Positions 1 to 12,585 of a stretch of 64,000 nt of DNA are shown here, one piece after another. The stretch is from Periconia sp. R9002 (taxonomy: Eukaryota > Ascomycota > Dothideomycetes > Pleosporales > Periconiaceae), in assembly GCA_023627715.1 (NCBI GenBank), contig JAMAHW010000073.1, forward strand, positions 124,001 to 188,000, in the 5' to 3' direction. The notes below the pieces were generated by a model. The model saw only the letters and a program-made list of their open reading frames with translations, had not been told where the DNA came from and searched no databases. A program made the translations under genes and the position numbers. How positions within the stretch are numbered: the stretch's first letter is position 1; each line of letters starts with the position of its first letter.

Positions 1-453
1 AAAACAATCTCCCAATTCAACAAAAACCACAGCTGTGAATACCTACGCCAACACGACATTATACATGCCACCACTCCAATAGTCAAAAAACACGCTAAAC
101 CATAACAAGCAACTCTATCCGTGAATAAGCGACACCACGTGACGACGATCCAGTATTGGCGGGGCGCCAAAACGAACGACATCGGAGTCACTGATTACAT
201 ATCAAGATGAACCACCGTTAGGTTTTAGATCACTAATACGAACAGTAGATTTGCAGAATTGACCAATTGAACCATTCCGACGATAAAAAGAAAGAAAGAG
301 ACGGAAAGATTTGGATGGAAAGGAATCTAAACGGGAACCGAGAAGCTACAACATATGTACAGACAGAACTCGACAATTGCTGAATGCATTAAGAACCACA
401 CCTCAAAAACACCTCACCGTCTTAAATAAAACCAAATAACCACAAATCCAAAC
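1..453. promoter_or_regulatory. Upstream region of the P450 gene
   Basis: No gene seen. The stretch is A/C-rich on the plus strand just before the P450 start codon, which suits a short fungal 5' leader. A CCACGTGACG element containing an E-box-like CACGTG core lies near position 134. No recognisable TATA box was identified. Its left end is the window edge, so the promoter may be incomplete. Confidence 0.35.
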
Positions 454-2761
454 ATGTCCACCGACGACACCAACCTCACCACCTCCTTCATCATCCCCCT
501 CCTCCTCGCCCTCCCCCTCCTCACGCTCCTCTACACACACACCTCAAACCCACTCCGCTTGATTCCCCCTGCACACCCGCTCGCGCCCTGGACCTCTCTC
601 TGGATCGCCTACATCCGATGGCGCGGTATCGAGAACGCAACCCTCAAGGAAGCGCACGCGCGCTGCGGTCCCGTCGTGTGTCTTGGTCCCAAGGAGGTCA
701 GTGTGAATTGCGTGGTGGGGGGGATTAGGGAGGTTTATGCTGGGGGGTTTGCGAAGGGTGAGGAGAAGGAGGGAGGGTTTAATTGGTATGGGTTTTTTGG
801 GAATTATGGGGGGTGAGTTGGAAATTTCTTTGCTTTTGTTTTTTGTTGCTTTTTGTGGGTGTGGTCGGAAGGGATGGGAGTAAAAGGGGGAGGATGGTGG
901 GAGCAAGATGTATGGTGTGTAGAATGAGGACATAAGGGTGTTGCTTGTGTAGATGCTGGCGGTGGTGAACACAACTCATCCAGCAAAAGAAGAAGGAACG
1001 CAAGAAAGAAAGAAGGATACCTCACCCCAAACACTAACAAAAAAAAAGAGACGGAGTCCCCCATCATCTCCCCATCCTCCCAAGCCACCACACCCCTCTT
1101 CCCCTTTAAAAACCTCAAACAAAACAACCCACAAACAAAAGCTAACCAACCCTCCCCCACCAGCATCCCGAACATGTTCTCCACAGGCCCCAACACCCCC
1201 CACTCCTCCCGAAAACGAATGCTAAGCAACATCTACTCCAAATCCACCATCCTCGCCTCCCCCTCCCTCCACGCTAGCATCTCCCACATCCTCCAAAACC
1301 GCCTCCTCCCTCTCCTCGCCTCGCCCCCAAGCACTTTCACCCCCACTCCTTCCTCCCCTACTATCCTAAACATAACCCCCATCCTCAGCGCAACAACCAT
1401 GGACGTCGTAACATCCTACATCTTCGGTCTCGCATCCTCGTCCAACCTCCTCCAAAACCCAGACGAGTTGATGTGGTTCTTGGACCTGTATAATTCGCGG
1501 CGGTCGTTTAACTTTTGGCCGCAGGAGTTTCCGAGGCTGACGGCGTGGCTGGGGAGGTGGATGGGGTGGAGGTTGGTGCCGAAGTGGGTGGATGAGGCGA
1601 ATGGAGAGATTGAGAAGTGGACTTTGGGGATGTGTGGGAGGGCTGCTGGGGTTGTGGAGAAGTTTGGGGAGGATGGGGGGAAGAGGGGGGTCGAGGTACA
1701 GGATGTGCCGGTTGTGTAAGTTGTATCCTCACCCTTGGCTTGGGTTGGATTGTAATCGTTTGACCTGGACGAACGGACTTTGTTAACTAACTGCGTCTAT
1801 GAATATAGGTACCAACAACTCTCCACCTCTCTAGCAAAAAACCACGCGAAGAAACCCGCCTCACCATCATCACCCAAAACCGTCTCCAACGAAGAAAAAG
1901 ACCCTCTCACCCTCACCACCGCAAGCGAGCTTCTCGACCACCTCGCCGCAGGTTTCGACACATCAAGCATAACCCTCACCTACCTCATCCACGAACTCTC
2001 CACCCACCCAACCATCCAATCCTCCTTACGCCGCGAACTTCTCACCCTCACCCATCCTTCCTCTCCCCCAACCCTCCCCCAGCCGAAAACCCTCGACGCC
2101 CTCCCCCTCCTCAACGCCGTAATCCACGAAACGCTGCGCCTGCACCCCGCGATCCCCGGTCCGCAGCCGCGCGTCACGCCGCCGCAGGGGTGTAAGTTGG
2201 GGGATGGTGGGAGTGGTGGGGTTTTGGGGGGTGGAGGGGAGTATTATGTCCCCGGTGGAGTGAGGGTTAGTGCCAGTGCGGGGTTGTTGCATTTGAATGA
2301 GGAGGTGTTTGAGGAGGCTGAGGTGTGGAGGCCGGAGCGGTGGGTGGGGGGTGAGGGGGTGGGGAAGGAGGGGAAGAGGTGGTTTTGGGCGTTTGGGAGG
2401 TGAGTTTTCCTCTTTCTTCGTGATTCGGTTCTTTCTGCCTCGCTTCCGAGAAGGCTTGTTTGATGATAGGGAAGAAGAAGAAGAAGAAACTGACACCAAC
2501 CCACCAAACAGCGGCGGCAGAATGTGTATAGGCTCCCACCTCGCCATATACCGTAAGTCTTCCCCTCTCCTTTCCAACAACCCCCATCCGTCCGCCAAAC
2601 TTCCACCACCTAACCCATGCAAAGAAATGAAGTACATCCTCTACGCTCTCTACACAACCTACGCCACCAGCATCGTCGACGACACGGGCATCGAGCAGAT
2701 CGACGCGTATACAGCACCGCCAGCGAGTGACCAGCTCCTCATCAAGTTGGAAAAAGTGTAA
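454..2761 (+). CDS. Cytochrome P450 monooxygenase, five exons
   Basis: A heme-thiolate monooxygenase, probably ER-anchored. My exon model is 454-812, 1164-1715, 1809-2399, 2512-2552 and 2625-2761, giving 559 residues; the phases agree at every junction. An N-terminal hydrophobic segment (about residues 11-27) is the likely membrane anchor. The I-helix motif AGFDTSS, the ExxR motif within ETLRLHP and the heme-binding FGSGGRMCIG are all present, so the protein looks catalytically complete. The heme motif is split by the third intron, with the small 41-nt exon carrying the cysteine. The first intron (351 nt) is long for a fungus and could hide an alternative splice form. The gene has no biosynthetic neighbours for about 7 kb, so substrate and pathway are unknown. 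The family and subfamily cannot be named from motifs alone. Confidence 0.9.
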
Positions 2762-2940
2762 TGTAAATGGCTGGAATGGGGAAGGTCAGGATTATAGGTG
2801 GGTGGGTAGTTAGGTAGGGTTTGAGACGGACTAAAGAGGTGCTGTATATCTCGATGGATTGAAGGATGTAGCAGTGAGCGTATAGACATATCGCGGGTAA
2901 TTACAAAGTTGGTTGAATGCAAATAGAGTAGTTATAGTAC

Positions 2941-3021
2941 ATGATGATTAGTGTCTTAATACTTCACACCACGCGGTGTCTCGATAACAAAAGGATCTGT
3001 ACCTGGAGTGAGTTCAACATA
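2941..3021 (+). repeat. Dispersed repeat, copy 1 (truncated)
   Basis: About 80 bp matching the 3' two-thirds of the repeats at 38046 and 43518. Shared blocks include GTCTTAATAC, CACGCGGTGTCTC, GATAACAAA, CTGTACCTGGAGT and GTTCAACA. Differences from the other copies include several C/T and G/A changes, as expected after RIP, plus a small GAGT insertion. This copy lacks the CACCTATATCG head seen in the other two. The element class is unknown; it could be a MITE or a solo terminal repeat. Confidence 0.75.
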
Positions 3022-3139
3022 CGTGTGAGAGAGAGAGTGCATGTAATGCACATCACCAAAACGACGGGGAAAAAAAAAGAAAAGAAATCTTTCTGAACGT
3101 CATCCAAGCAACGTGTTTACCTGTCACGCGGGTCTCAAA

Positions 3140-3320
3140 ATGTTATCACGCACTCCTAAAATATTATAAGGGTAACCTATAGTAGTAATATCTATAAAAA
3201 AAAAGTTTATATTTTTAAAATAGTAGGATTAGAAAAAAAAAAGAATAGTAAAAATCATTTTATAACATACTATCTTAGTATTCTACTTACTATCGAGAAA
3301 ACGATAACCTTACAGGGGAG
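3140..3320. repeat. AT-rich island, probably RIP-decayed DNA
   Basis: A run strongly enriched in A and T, with repeated TAGTA/TATAGTA words, sits abruptly inside balanced DNA and close to dispersed-repeat copy 1. Such short AT-rich islands in ascomycetes are often remnants of RIP-mutated transposons. No coding trace can be read in it. The boundaries are approximate. Confidence 0.45.
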
Positions 3321-6300
3321 GAAAGAGACTCTTACAGCGTTAGATATGGAGTGGTAAGCGTTGATTGCGGGCTATTTTCACACTTGGGTGCCTGTCTCTG
3401 ATGATTCCAGGTTATTGAAAGCGGGTCAAACAACGTGTATGCGCACGTATTTTGCTCGGAAGTGAACTTCTGTGGTATGTCCCCCCACACAGTGTAGGCC
3501 GTTCAGACAATCATACATCGACTAGGAGAGGTTTGCATGTGCGGATGGAAGTGGAAATGCGTATACTTCACTCGTACCTCATTTGTCAAATACAAAAAAT
3601 GTAATCAAAAAAACAGTAGAGAAGAGAATAGGACCACCAGACTCATCTTACTAGCAGCAACTCTTTTCACGATGAAGAAGGCTATCGAGCAGATTTAAAG
3701 TGATTGCATGAACGAGCTGCCCAGAGCATCTGTGGAGGAGGAGCTTTCTCTTTCAGTAAACCCGCAATTCCCCCTCCATGTCTCCCGAAGCCTAATCCCA
3801 ATCTGTTGAATCGTGAGCATTTTGTTGGTGGCAGCTGGAGCGATATGGTTGAGATGCCACCACACGGGAGAAGAAAGTGGATTACAAGAAAAAACGTAGA
3901 AGGGCGCATGTGAATGGTACGATTCACCACGTGAGCGTCGACCTCCGATCTAGGAGCTACGCATTATCTCTGAGGATATAGTACGGTACTGCCAACCCGT
4001 GACTGACACGACCTAGTTCATGATTTGTGTGATGGCGAATTAGCGTTTCAACACCCCTGGTGAATTATCCTCGTGGGTGGTATCTTGGAGAAAAAGGAAG
4101 GTTTGAGTGAAACGAACATTCGTATATGTGGGGAGAAGAATGACGCGTATTAAGAGAGCTCATTGCAAGCTGTCAGGGCAATCCAGTTGATGAGGTTGCG
4201 GTGATCCGTGTCCCCATGTCGTCTCATAGCTAGAAATATCTTATGTCATGTTATGCGAGAAGCCCTGCAAGCTACAGGAATAGGATAGAGTGATCCCGGG
4301 TTGTGTAACCCAATGCACATGCGCATAACGAATGCTTTCAGTTGCACCCGGTGGAGAGGCCGCACGGCCGCATTCCCATCTGTCGTGCCTGCCGTTTTGG
4401 GTTTCTAGTGCAGGTGTTTAGGTCCACCATCATTGCTGTGGCATAGTTGCTAGCGATGACAGATGACGGACGGTCTATTTTCGGTTCTGCGAAGCGTGAA
4501 GGGGAATCAATTGAAGAGATCATTGGCAAGTCACAACATCAGCGGTATCTAGTCAGCGGGCTCCGTTACTGCATGTGGGACCTCGGTTCTTCGACAATTC
4601 CAGTTACTCAATACAACTCTCGTGGTGTTCGTAAAGAGCATAATGACGGAAGCGAATCTCGGCTGAGTCCACCGCCACGGCACAGATTCTCCTCTTGGGG
4701 GGCCACGAGATGCCGACAGTGAAGAATGCTGGGAGGTGGAGCATCCCATGCATCGTTGCAGCTGCCGCGATGAAGGAAATCGACATCTATCGAACAGTCT
4801 ATGCATGGACGAGAACATTATCAACGTCGGGTACATGGAATTCATGTACATATGTTTGTAGTATCTGCCGCCTATATAGCAGCTGATGGGCAAACGTGAT
4901 TGGCCTTCTAGGGCGGCTTTAGCCTTCATGTTGGCTTAGACAGCAAAGCAGATATTAGTCGTCTATATTGACTCAAATTAACCAGGTGGTTGCCTTATAA
5001 CATCAGCAGGCGAGGGAGAAAGCACGGCAAACCCATGCGGGGGGTAGCAATCGAATAAGCCTGAGGGTTGATCATCAGTATCCGATGGACCGTACGCCAG
5101 GTTTCGTTCACCAGGCTCAAGAATTCTCCGAGGAACCATTGCGAAGATTGTAATGGATGGTACCAGCATGCCCGGGATACCAGGAAGGCGCGTGCAAGCG
5201 ATGATGTCGAGAAGTTCTCGATTGGGATTGCGCCTATAAAGCCAGAATGCGGCTTGTAAAGTATGATGCACTATGGCTCAAAGTATTCACCCGCAAATGG
5301 ACAGATGCAACTCAACAACGCGTGAACCATGTCTTGTCGCGCACGTCACCAGGAGGGGCTTGATGCACGAGATGGGTAGCTGTTTACGTTTGAGGAAATG
5401 AAAGGGTCCGGACGCACTCAGCAAGGTACGAGAACTCAAAAGATCTGCTTCGGTAGGTGATGGGGTGGTGATATCTTGGTGATGGTCGTGATGAGTATTA
5501 AGGTTGGAGCTAGCGCCGAATGACCGGTCAAGCCACATATTCAATAGCACCAATGCTGCCAATGTATCGATTGAGAAGGAAGTTAATTGCGAAATGCCAA
5601 GGCACAACATCACAGTGGAAAAATGCCGTGCTTGAGTAATTTCAGCGAGCGCATCGCGGGGCAGGTCCGAGGGCAAGGACTGCATCCCGGCACTGCTAAT
5701 GAAGAGTGGGTTTCGTATTACAATTGATCGAGGGCTGCTGCTAGTAACCGAGAAACGACACAGCGGCGCGATTTCATCACAACCTGGCACACGGAAACCG
5801 GACGGGTCCTACTCTTTTGTGCGGACCTGTCCTAGAAGTCGCATCGATAACATGTAGGAGAGATCGTTGGCGGCCTGCTAGGGGAGATGCAGTGGCTTGC
5901 GGGCTCTGCCAACAGGAGTCCGATGTTGATTAAGGGCCATATAGGGCTATGTTGGAGGGTTATTTGGGCCGTGCCGAAGTGACAACAGCCGCACGTCTGC
6001 AGGTACAGCAAGACAGAGCTAGCCACCGGACATGGTTGGTACCGAGCAGTAGATTATAAGGATGCGAGAGCTCCTCGAGTTTTTCCCCTTGATGAATACC
6101 AGCGGCGTACGCTTGCAGAGAAGAGTCGGCGAGCGCTTGCCGTTGAAGTTGAATCGATACCAAAGGCATTTACCAGGAGGTTGACTGCAAACCCGGTGCG
6201 AGTTGGATGCTAAGACCGGGTACAGCTATAGCGTGCTGTCAGAAGGGGAGGTTCCGGGCTAGACCATGTTCATTTCCATCGAGTCTCCAGAGCACTGTCA

Positions 6301-9200
6301 CTTGATGGCAGTTTTGTGGCTAAACAGACAACGAATTAAAGACATCCATTGCCGTGTAACATGGTAGAAATTCTCCAGTGGAAATGGTCCACGGGCGGAT
6401 CACTTTCTGCCCTGGTCGTAATCCTGGCAGATAATCTGTCCCGACCAACGCCAGGGTCAAACGGCGATCTTCTCCCCACCTTTCACCTCACCGCATCTCA
6501 TTTATCGCAGCTCCTCGTTTTCAAAGCTGAATTCTGCCGCCATGCTTTCATGCTTTCCCCACCTTCCGTCTGTGCCGACTGCTTTGCCGCTCCAGCACGT
6601 CGTTGAAGCATGCTGCTATATATCCACAAGATGCTGACCCGGTGGCATAGCGACATAGGGTACAGTGCATACACACAGGTAGATGGACATTGCTGAGCTC
6701 GTCCCATTAAAACATCGTCAAACTGGACCATCGGATTAGCACGCTAGGCTAACCTGGTCTCATCTTCTGTCGTGTGACGCCATTGTGTGCATCTGTGATG
6801 CAGCTGCGCTCTCGGCTCCTAGAGCTCTCCAAGATGCGGTTATCTCTAGAGGCAGTAGTAGCTCCATGATCACTTTGAGGGTCGCTCAGCAGTCGACGTG
6901 CTGGCCACCATATGGTGTAAACGCGCCTTGTACCACGCTGCCCAGCGTTCGATGGTGCCAGTGGATAAGCTGGACGAACAGCCTTGAGCAGTTTCGATAC
7001 TTTGTGCCTCGAGGCTACGGGTCAGAGGGACCTGTGACGAGCAGGCAAGCGGGGGACATTTTGAGAGATTGGGCGCCAACGGAAGATATATACCGCCTCT
7101 CAAGTAGAGTAGTTTCCATGGCTAAATTACGCATCTTGTTTGGATGTTTTGGCTCTGCTGCTCCTGCATCTATTGCATGCGATCCGAGCGAGCCCCCGTT
7201 CAAGCCCTGTACCCATTGCGCCCATACCATTTTTCGAACCTGGATTTGCCGTCGATTCGACGCATAATCGCAGGCTTCCTTCTCCCATGCACTGCCGCTA
7301 CCTATGCAGCACTTTGGTCTGGGATTGCATGGGCCCCCCTCGCCGTGGCAGGATGTAACAGCGGTCTATTGTTCCGATCGACTTCGAAGCAGGGCTTTTC
7401 TGATAGAGCTGTCTCCACCAACAGGTTTGTATGCATATAGCAGCTCCGCTGGCGATTTAACTTCAGGTACTCTCCGATCTCGTAGCCTCACCAAGGCCCC
7501 GTCTACACCACGCGCCGCATCCTGCCCGACCCGGTGTGCGCACAATCTGAAAGCGCCCAGGCTCCTTTGTTGTGATTGCGGCATTTGACCGAGTCATAAC
7601 GTCCTGTCACTCTCATATCACGACTTTTCATTGTAACATTCATCGAAGTCTTACGCCTTGAAGCAGGCGGGTGGAGACCCCCAACAGAACGAACGGCGGA
7701 GAAAAGGAGCAGGGACTCAGTCCGTCATCGCCTGAAGGACAAGCCTCAGCGTCTTTGAGAAGAAGGGACTCCGGGGCTCGCATTTTAGTGTTGGAGGGGG
7801 CGGACTGGGACTCTCAGTGGTGGGACCAGACATCAATTGCTTGCGGCTTAGGACGCCGGGTGCTGGGCTAGCTTTCCTCAACTGGTAGCGACAGTTGCTA
7901 GCAGGCAATCAGAGTAAAGAAGTCAGCGAACCAGATCTGCACCGTTGAGTTTCTGACAGAACAGAAGGCCGCAAGTTGGTGTGAAGCTTGATCCAACAGG
8001 GAAAGGCCATAGAAGGACTGCGGAGAGTCCGGTGGCCTGTACTTGGTTGATAGCGCTCACACAGCAACGCATCCACCAATCCGAACCCTCATTGCATTCA
8101 GCACGGCTCCTGCCGCTGGGGCCTTTTTGATTGCAGCTATACATCTTCTGCCTGTTTTCTCCGAGCGAGCAAGTATCACCTGCTTGCTTGTTTGCACGCC
8201 CCACGTCTTTTCCTGCATTCGACTCCACCGTTTGCCGTTGCGCGAGTCATCATCACCGGGACGTCTGTTACTTTGATCTGAAGCTGAGCTGCAGGGAGGG
8301 TGATATCTGTTACTGATTTGGGATCCGAATGGGAGTACGGTCTTTGTTCATCAACCCATTTGATCCAGTCTTCTACCACGGTACAGGTACCGCGCAAACA
8401 AGCACTCCTACCTTCTTGTGTTATGCTGGGGGTGCTGGCCAGCCAGTGACCGACGTTGGACTGCTGCGAGGTTGAGCACACATCAGACTTTGTCTGGTAC
8501 GTCTGGTTCTGAACCAGGCAGAGTTGCTGCGATCACGGGCTTGCGCCATCTCCCGCCAGATATCCGGATCGGGTGTGGAGGAAAGGAGAGGCCTCTGTCC
8601 GTTGCGGTTCCATCCAATAGAGGGCAGTGCAAGCGACGTTGGGGCTGTGGTATTAGCAACCCAACGCACGAGCAGCCTCTGCCAGTCTCTTCCATCCCAA
8701 TCGGGCGGCATCTGCAGCGACTGGAAACCGACGTCGACCTGTGCCTACTGCGTAGGTCTTGTGCTCATCAGACGCATTCCAGACCACCTGAGATCCATCC
8801 TTCAACCGAAGACGACTAGCATCACCTCCGCACCGGGAAAGGCCAGGACTGGACTTGGAGTCGACGAACGGACGGCGAGGACGAACGAGAAGGACTTGGT
8901 TTGGTTGGACGACAAGTCGCAAGATCGCTAGGCGGCAGTGACTCGCACTGTGACCGCCGACGACATCGACTGGAGACGGTCGAGGTGGTTGCTCATCTCA
9001 TGGGGCTGTTGGCTTCTGTGTTGGTAATAACAAGCCCGCCCTTGGACACTGGCATCGCGTCTGGAGTCGGCGACGAACCCGCCGTCGTGGTCATTGGCAT
9101 CATCAGCAGCATCAGGACTGAGGTCGACGTGGGGAGTTGGACGAGAGAGGGACGGAAGAGAGAGCAGAAAGAGTGACATTGGTCTTGTGGTGGGAGTCGT

Positions 9201-9641
9201 GACTCAGTCGTGATCGTGGTCGTGGACGTGGTCGTGCCTTCCCAACGGCGGAAACCAGTGCTCTGCTCCTGCTCTCTTTGGGCATTCGCTCGCTACCACC
9301 ATCACCACCCACCGCCTCATTATTCACTTCTCCGCCCACTCTCCAATGCCATACAACACCGCGGCATTCCATAATCACCATCATCATCATCTTCACAAGT
9401 CTTCTGATCGCCCTTGTCGACTTTTGGCGCTCGACACCAGCGATTTAAACCCGTGGATTCGCCTGCCCGCCCGCGGTCCGTTCCATCATCCTTCCCTCGC
9501 CGCCAGCAGCATTAGCATCATCCACTCCTCAGGCTCTCTTTCCTTCGTTCTCTGGCCACGGTTAATTCGAGCCCTGCCTACCCACGGTTTTGTCCGCTTC
9601 TTTCACCCTCCCCAAAGCCATTGCGGCCGACTTACACCTCA
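9201..9641 (+). promoter_or_regulatory. Pyrimidine-rich upstream region of velC
   Basis: The plus strand becomes rich in C and T from about 9240 up to the velC start, the usual look of a fungal core promoter and 5' leader. Several upstream ATGs are present, including one at 9346 that opens a 99-codon frame. A long leader with upstream ORFs would be compatible with translational control, but this is inference. Confidence 0.35.
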
Positions 9642-11455
9642 ATGAATTCTGTCTTCGGATTCCCTCACCAGCATCCGCTCTATCCCCAGCCCGGCCTGCC
9701 GCCCCATACCCACCCAACCTTGAGCTTTCGAAGGTACGGCCACAGAAACGCCCATACCCATGCTTACACCTACACCCAATCACAGGCACCCCTCACTGAC
9801 AAGCCGAGCAGCGAGGATGTCAGGCTAGAGATCCGCCAGCAGCCCAAGGAGGCGTTGATCACTGCCGAAGGCAAAGAGAAAGGTACCCAAAACCCTTCTG
9901 CGCATCTTTCTAAATTCATTCCATCTGACAATTGGTAAACATAGCTCGGAAGCCCGTTGATCCGCCTCCAATCGTCCAATGCCACATCTCAGGGGGTGCG
10001 GACCCTGGACAGTGAGTAATTTTCCTCAATTACCTGTCTTCAGAGCATTACCATGTTGACATGATCTTAGACACTTCCTTCAAAGTCCCTACCTCTTCAT
10101 GTGCGCCAGTCTTCACAGACCCAAGGATGAAGTCGATGAGGATCTTTCCAATAACGCCTTGGCTGGGTCACTCGTGTCCTCATTGCATCGACTCAAAGAT
10201 CACAACAATAAGGATGGTGGGTTCTTTGTTTTCGGTGACATCTCCATCAAGGTCCAAGGCACCTTCTGTCTTAAATTCAGCTTATTCGATCTGCACAAGT
10301 AAGGATACGACCCCTTTGACTTACTTCCGCGCTAACCAACGCAGGGAAACCAACGAAGTCCAGTTCTTGACTAGCGTATATACCGAACCTTTTAGAGTGT
10401 TACCTGCCAAGGACTTCAAGGGCATGGAGGAATCTACCTACCTGTCTCGAGCTTTTTCCGACCAAGGCGTTCGACTGCGGCTGCGAAAAGAACCACGGGC
10501 ACTGATGAGTGGCAGCAAGAGATCCTTCTATCAACGCGAAGAGCCTACGAGCACACCTGCTAGATCTGGCGAATACTCATATCACGATTCCTCGACCAAG
10601 CGGTTTCGTTCAGAGACAGAAGATCGCAAGGAGAGCTTCAGTAATCCTGGAGTCTCGGAACCAGGCTACTCAGCACCCTATGTTAGCTCGTCACAGTACA
10701 CTTCACGACAATCATCCATGCCTTACAGCCTACCACAGTACAGCAGCCAATCGTACGGATCTCTTTCGGTATCATCTACAGCAACTGGACCAACATATCA
10801 ACTTCAGGGAAGTCTATCCAACCCTTCTAGCTATTTTCAGAGCCCTCTGCTGTCATCCTCGCCTTCAGGGGTTATACAAAGCCCACAACATCAAAGATAT
10901 ACGCACCAAGTTGATTACTCCCAAATGTATTCTCCATCGTATAATCAGCAGCGTAGTACACAGTCTTCCAACATTGCGTTTCCGGATGATAACTCTGGCC
11001 TGGGGGGTTACCGGTCAACAATAGGGACTACCTTCGGTGACGAACACCGACCTCCGACTGGGACTGGAATAACGCCGTCTATGGGGCTGATGGGCCACAC
11101 TCAACATGCTCAGCAGCGATCCCATGATGTTCTTGGTAGCTCACGGGGTACATCTTTCAACCAATCGCCTGAAAGCCTTCGCTCAGGAGGATATCCCAGC
11201 AGCATACCCCATTTGGACAGCAGTCGCTCCGTAGGTCCATTTGATGCTAGCCAAGAAGGGCACTCTTCAGGTCGGCTTGATGACCAGTCCGCCATCAGCT
11301 CAGTATACCAAAATTCAAGGAATGCCTACCAGGGTACAATGTCAGATCCAAATTTGACAAGTCATACAGATACTGGAGTGCTTCTCCACCCGTCGATTCC
11401 GTACACGCCGGATTTGAACCATTCAACTGTGCCGCATAGTACGGACAGTGCTTGA
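9642..11455 (+). CDS. velC: Velvet-domain regulator, VelC type
   Basis: A nuclear velvet-family transcriptional regulator; the family coordinates fungal development and secondary metabolism. My exon model is 9642-9882, 9945-10011, 10071-10298 and 10345-11455, giving 548 residues with consistent phases. The velvet domain occupies about residues 85-230, with the blocks [45 protein letters not shown] and [13 protein letters not shown]. The VFGD block, ALAG before [10 protein letters not shown] and the RLRLRKEPR ending fit VelC better than VelB, VosA or VeA, as I remember the families. The remaining C-terminal half is Ser/Gln/Tyr-rich and disordered-looking, with a KR-rich patch after the domain that could serve nuclear import. 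The chosen ATG is the first in this frame; start codons further 5' through unseen introns cannot be excluded. Confidence 0.88.
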
Positions 11456-12264
11456 TGAGTTCGTCGTCTCGGGTGTTAAGAGTCCTGCACTTTTGTTTTC
11501 CTTTCGTCTTTCTACCATATTACGGCGTTGAATGTCACCATGGATGGCCGGTGGCAGGGCGTTGCTGCACACTGCACGGAGCTTTTGGGCAATCCAAAAA
11601 CAACCCGTTGTAGGCGCAGGTGATTTCGAAGACTTTCTCCCATTCTTGAAAATATTTATATATTCCTTTGCGCTTGTACACTGTTGTTTGTATCGTTACA
11701 ATTTCTGGATGGGTGGTATAGACAACTGCATCCCAAACGGCGTGTTTTTCTGGAGTCTTAAGTTGTATGGAGGGGTTCTTTTATTGTCTTGCCTCGCCAA
11801 GAAAACCGAGTACAAAGATGGGAGGTGGTGAAGATGGAGTTGTAATTTGCTGCGTTTTTCTGTTGTCAAGGCGAGAGGAGAGAGCCTGAGGGGTATACTG
11901 GGTGGGCGGTTGGTTTGTTTTCCAATGTCGTTTAGCTTTAGCCATTTAAGAGAAGAGAATAGGAGAGAGAAAGAGAGTGTGTGTGTGAAGGTGTATAAGG
12001 GTCTGAGGTCGAAATTCCATCCTATTCCTTTTCTCTTCTCTGCTTCTTCCCTTTTCCTGTGAGTTGTACTGCGCCAAACACTTTACCTGGTATGTATCAC
12101 ATGAGCTGCTTCGCATCGTAGAAAGGGAAATAGGTGTGTCATCTCGGACCTAAATACATAACATTTTACTAAAAACTTTTACACCCGCCCCCTCCCCTTC
12201 TCCTAGGTTTTTTATCTTTGTCTGTCTGGGTGGAGGTATGCTCTTAGAACTGTTTACATCGATA

Positions 12265-12279
12265 GGGGGGGGGGGGGGG
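12265..12279 (+). repeat. Poly-G tract (15 bases)
   Basis: A homopolymer read directly from the sequence. It may be length-polymorphic or poorly sequenced. Confidence 0.95.
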
Positions 12280-12560
12280 AATAACGTACTTGGATAGATA
12301 CCGACCACCGATCCATTTTACTCTACTCTACTCTACGCTACGCTACTCTATCTAAATACATACATATTTATCTACTCAACCCCAGTCGTGGACCTGTACC
12401 ACCATCCTTTTATCTCCCCCTTTCCAAAATATATCACATACATCATCGCAAAGTACAGCACAGCACAGCACAGCACTGTGCGTGAAGACTCGCGGTATCT
12501 ATCGAAAAACAGATCAACTAGGACGATAACGGTCTCATTAATTACATATATATTTATGTA

Positions 12561-12585
12561 CCTACCTACCTACCTACCTACCTAC
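12561..12585 (+). repeat. CTAC tetranucleotide microsatellite
   Basis: About six tandem CTAC units, followed by the related CATAC. Similar TACC/GTAG words recur across the intergenic DNA of this window. Confidence 0.9.

Larger units (their letters stand above)
2762..9200. other. Gene-poor interval between the P450 and velvet genes
   Basis: About 6.4 kb with no gene I can support. The open frames here are short, overlap on both strands and show no family motif. The longest are 5287-5790 minus (167 residues) and 6785-7267 plus (160 residues), and neither is recognisable. Base composition between 3.4 and 9 kb is close to balanced, unlike strongly RIP-mutated transposons. Old decayed genes, non-coding transcripts or long regulatory DNA for velC are all possible. 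It contains one copy of a dispersed repeat and one AT-rich island, listed separately. Confidence 0.5.

Noticed and set aside
454..2761. P450 as part of a secondary-metabolite cluster
   Set aside because: No synthase, transporter or tailoring gene lies within about 7 kb to the right; the left side is outside the window.
5287..5790. A 167-codon minus-strand frame that might be part of a transcription factor
   Set aside because: No recognisable motif, no neighbouring exons and no promoter signs. Kept only as a remark in the gene-desert entry.
10509..11024. A 171-codon plus-strand frame inside velC
   Set aside because: It overlaps the velC last exon in another frame; velC has family-level support.
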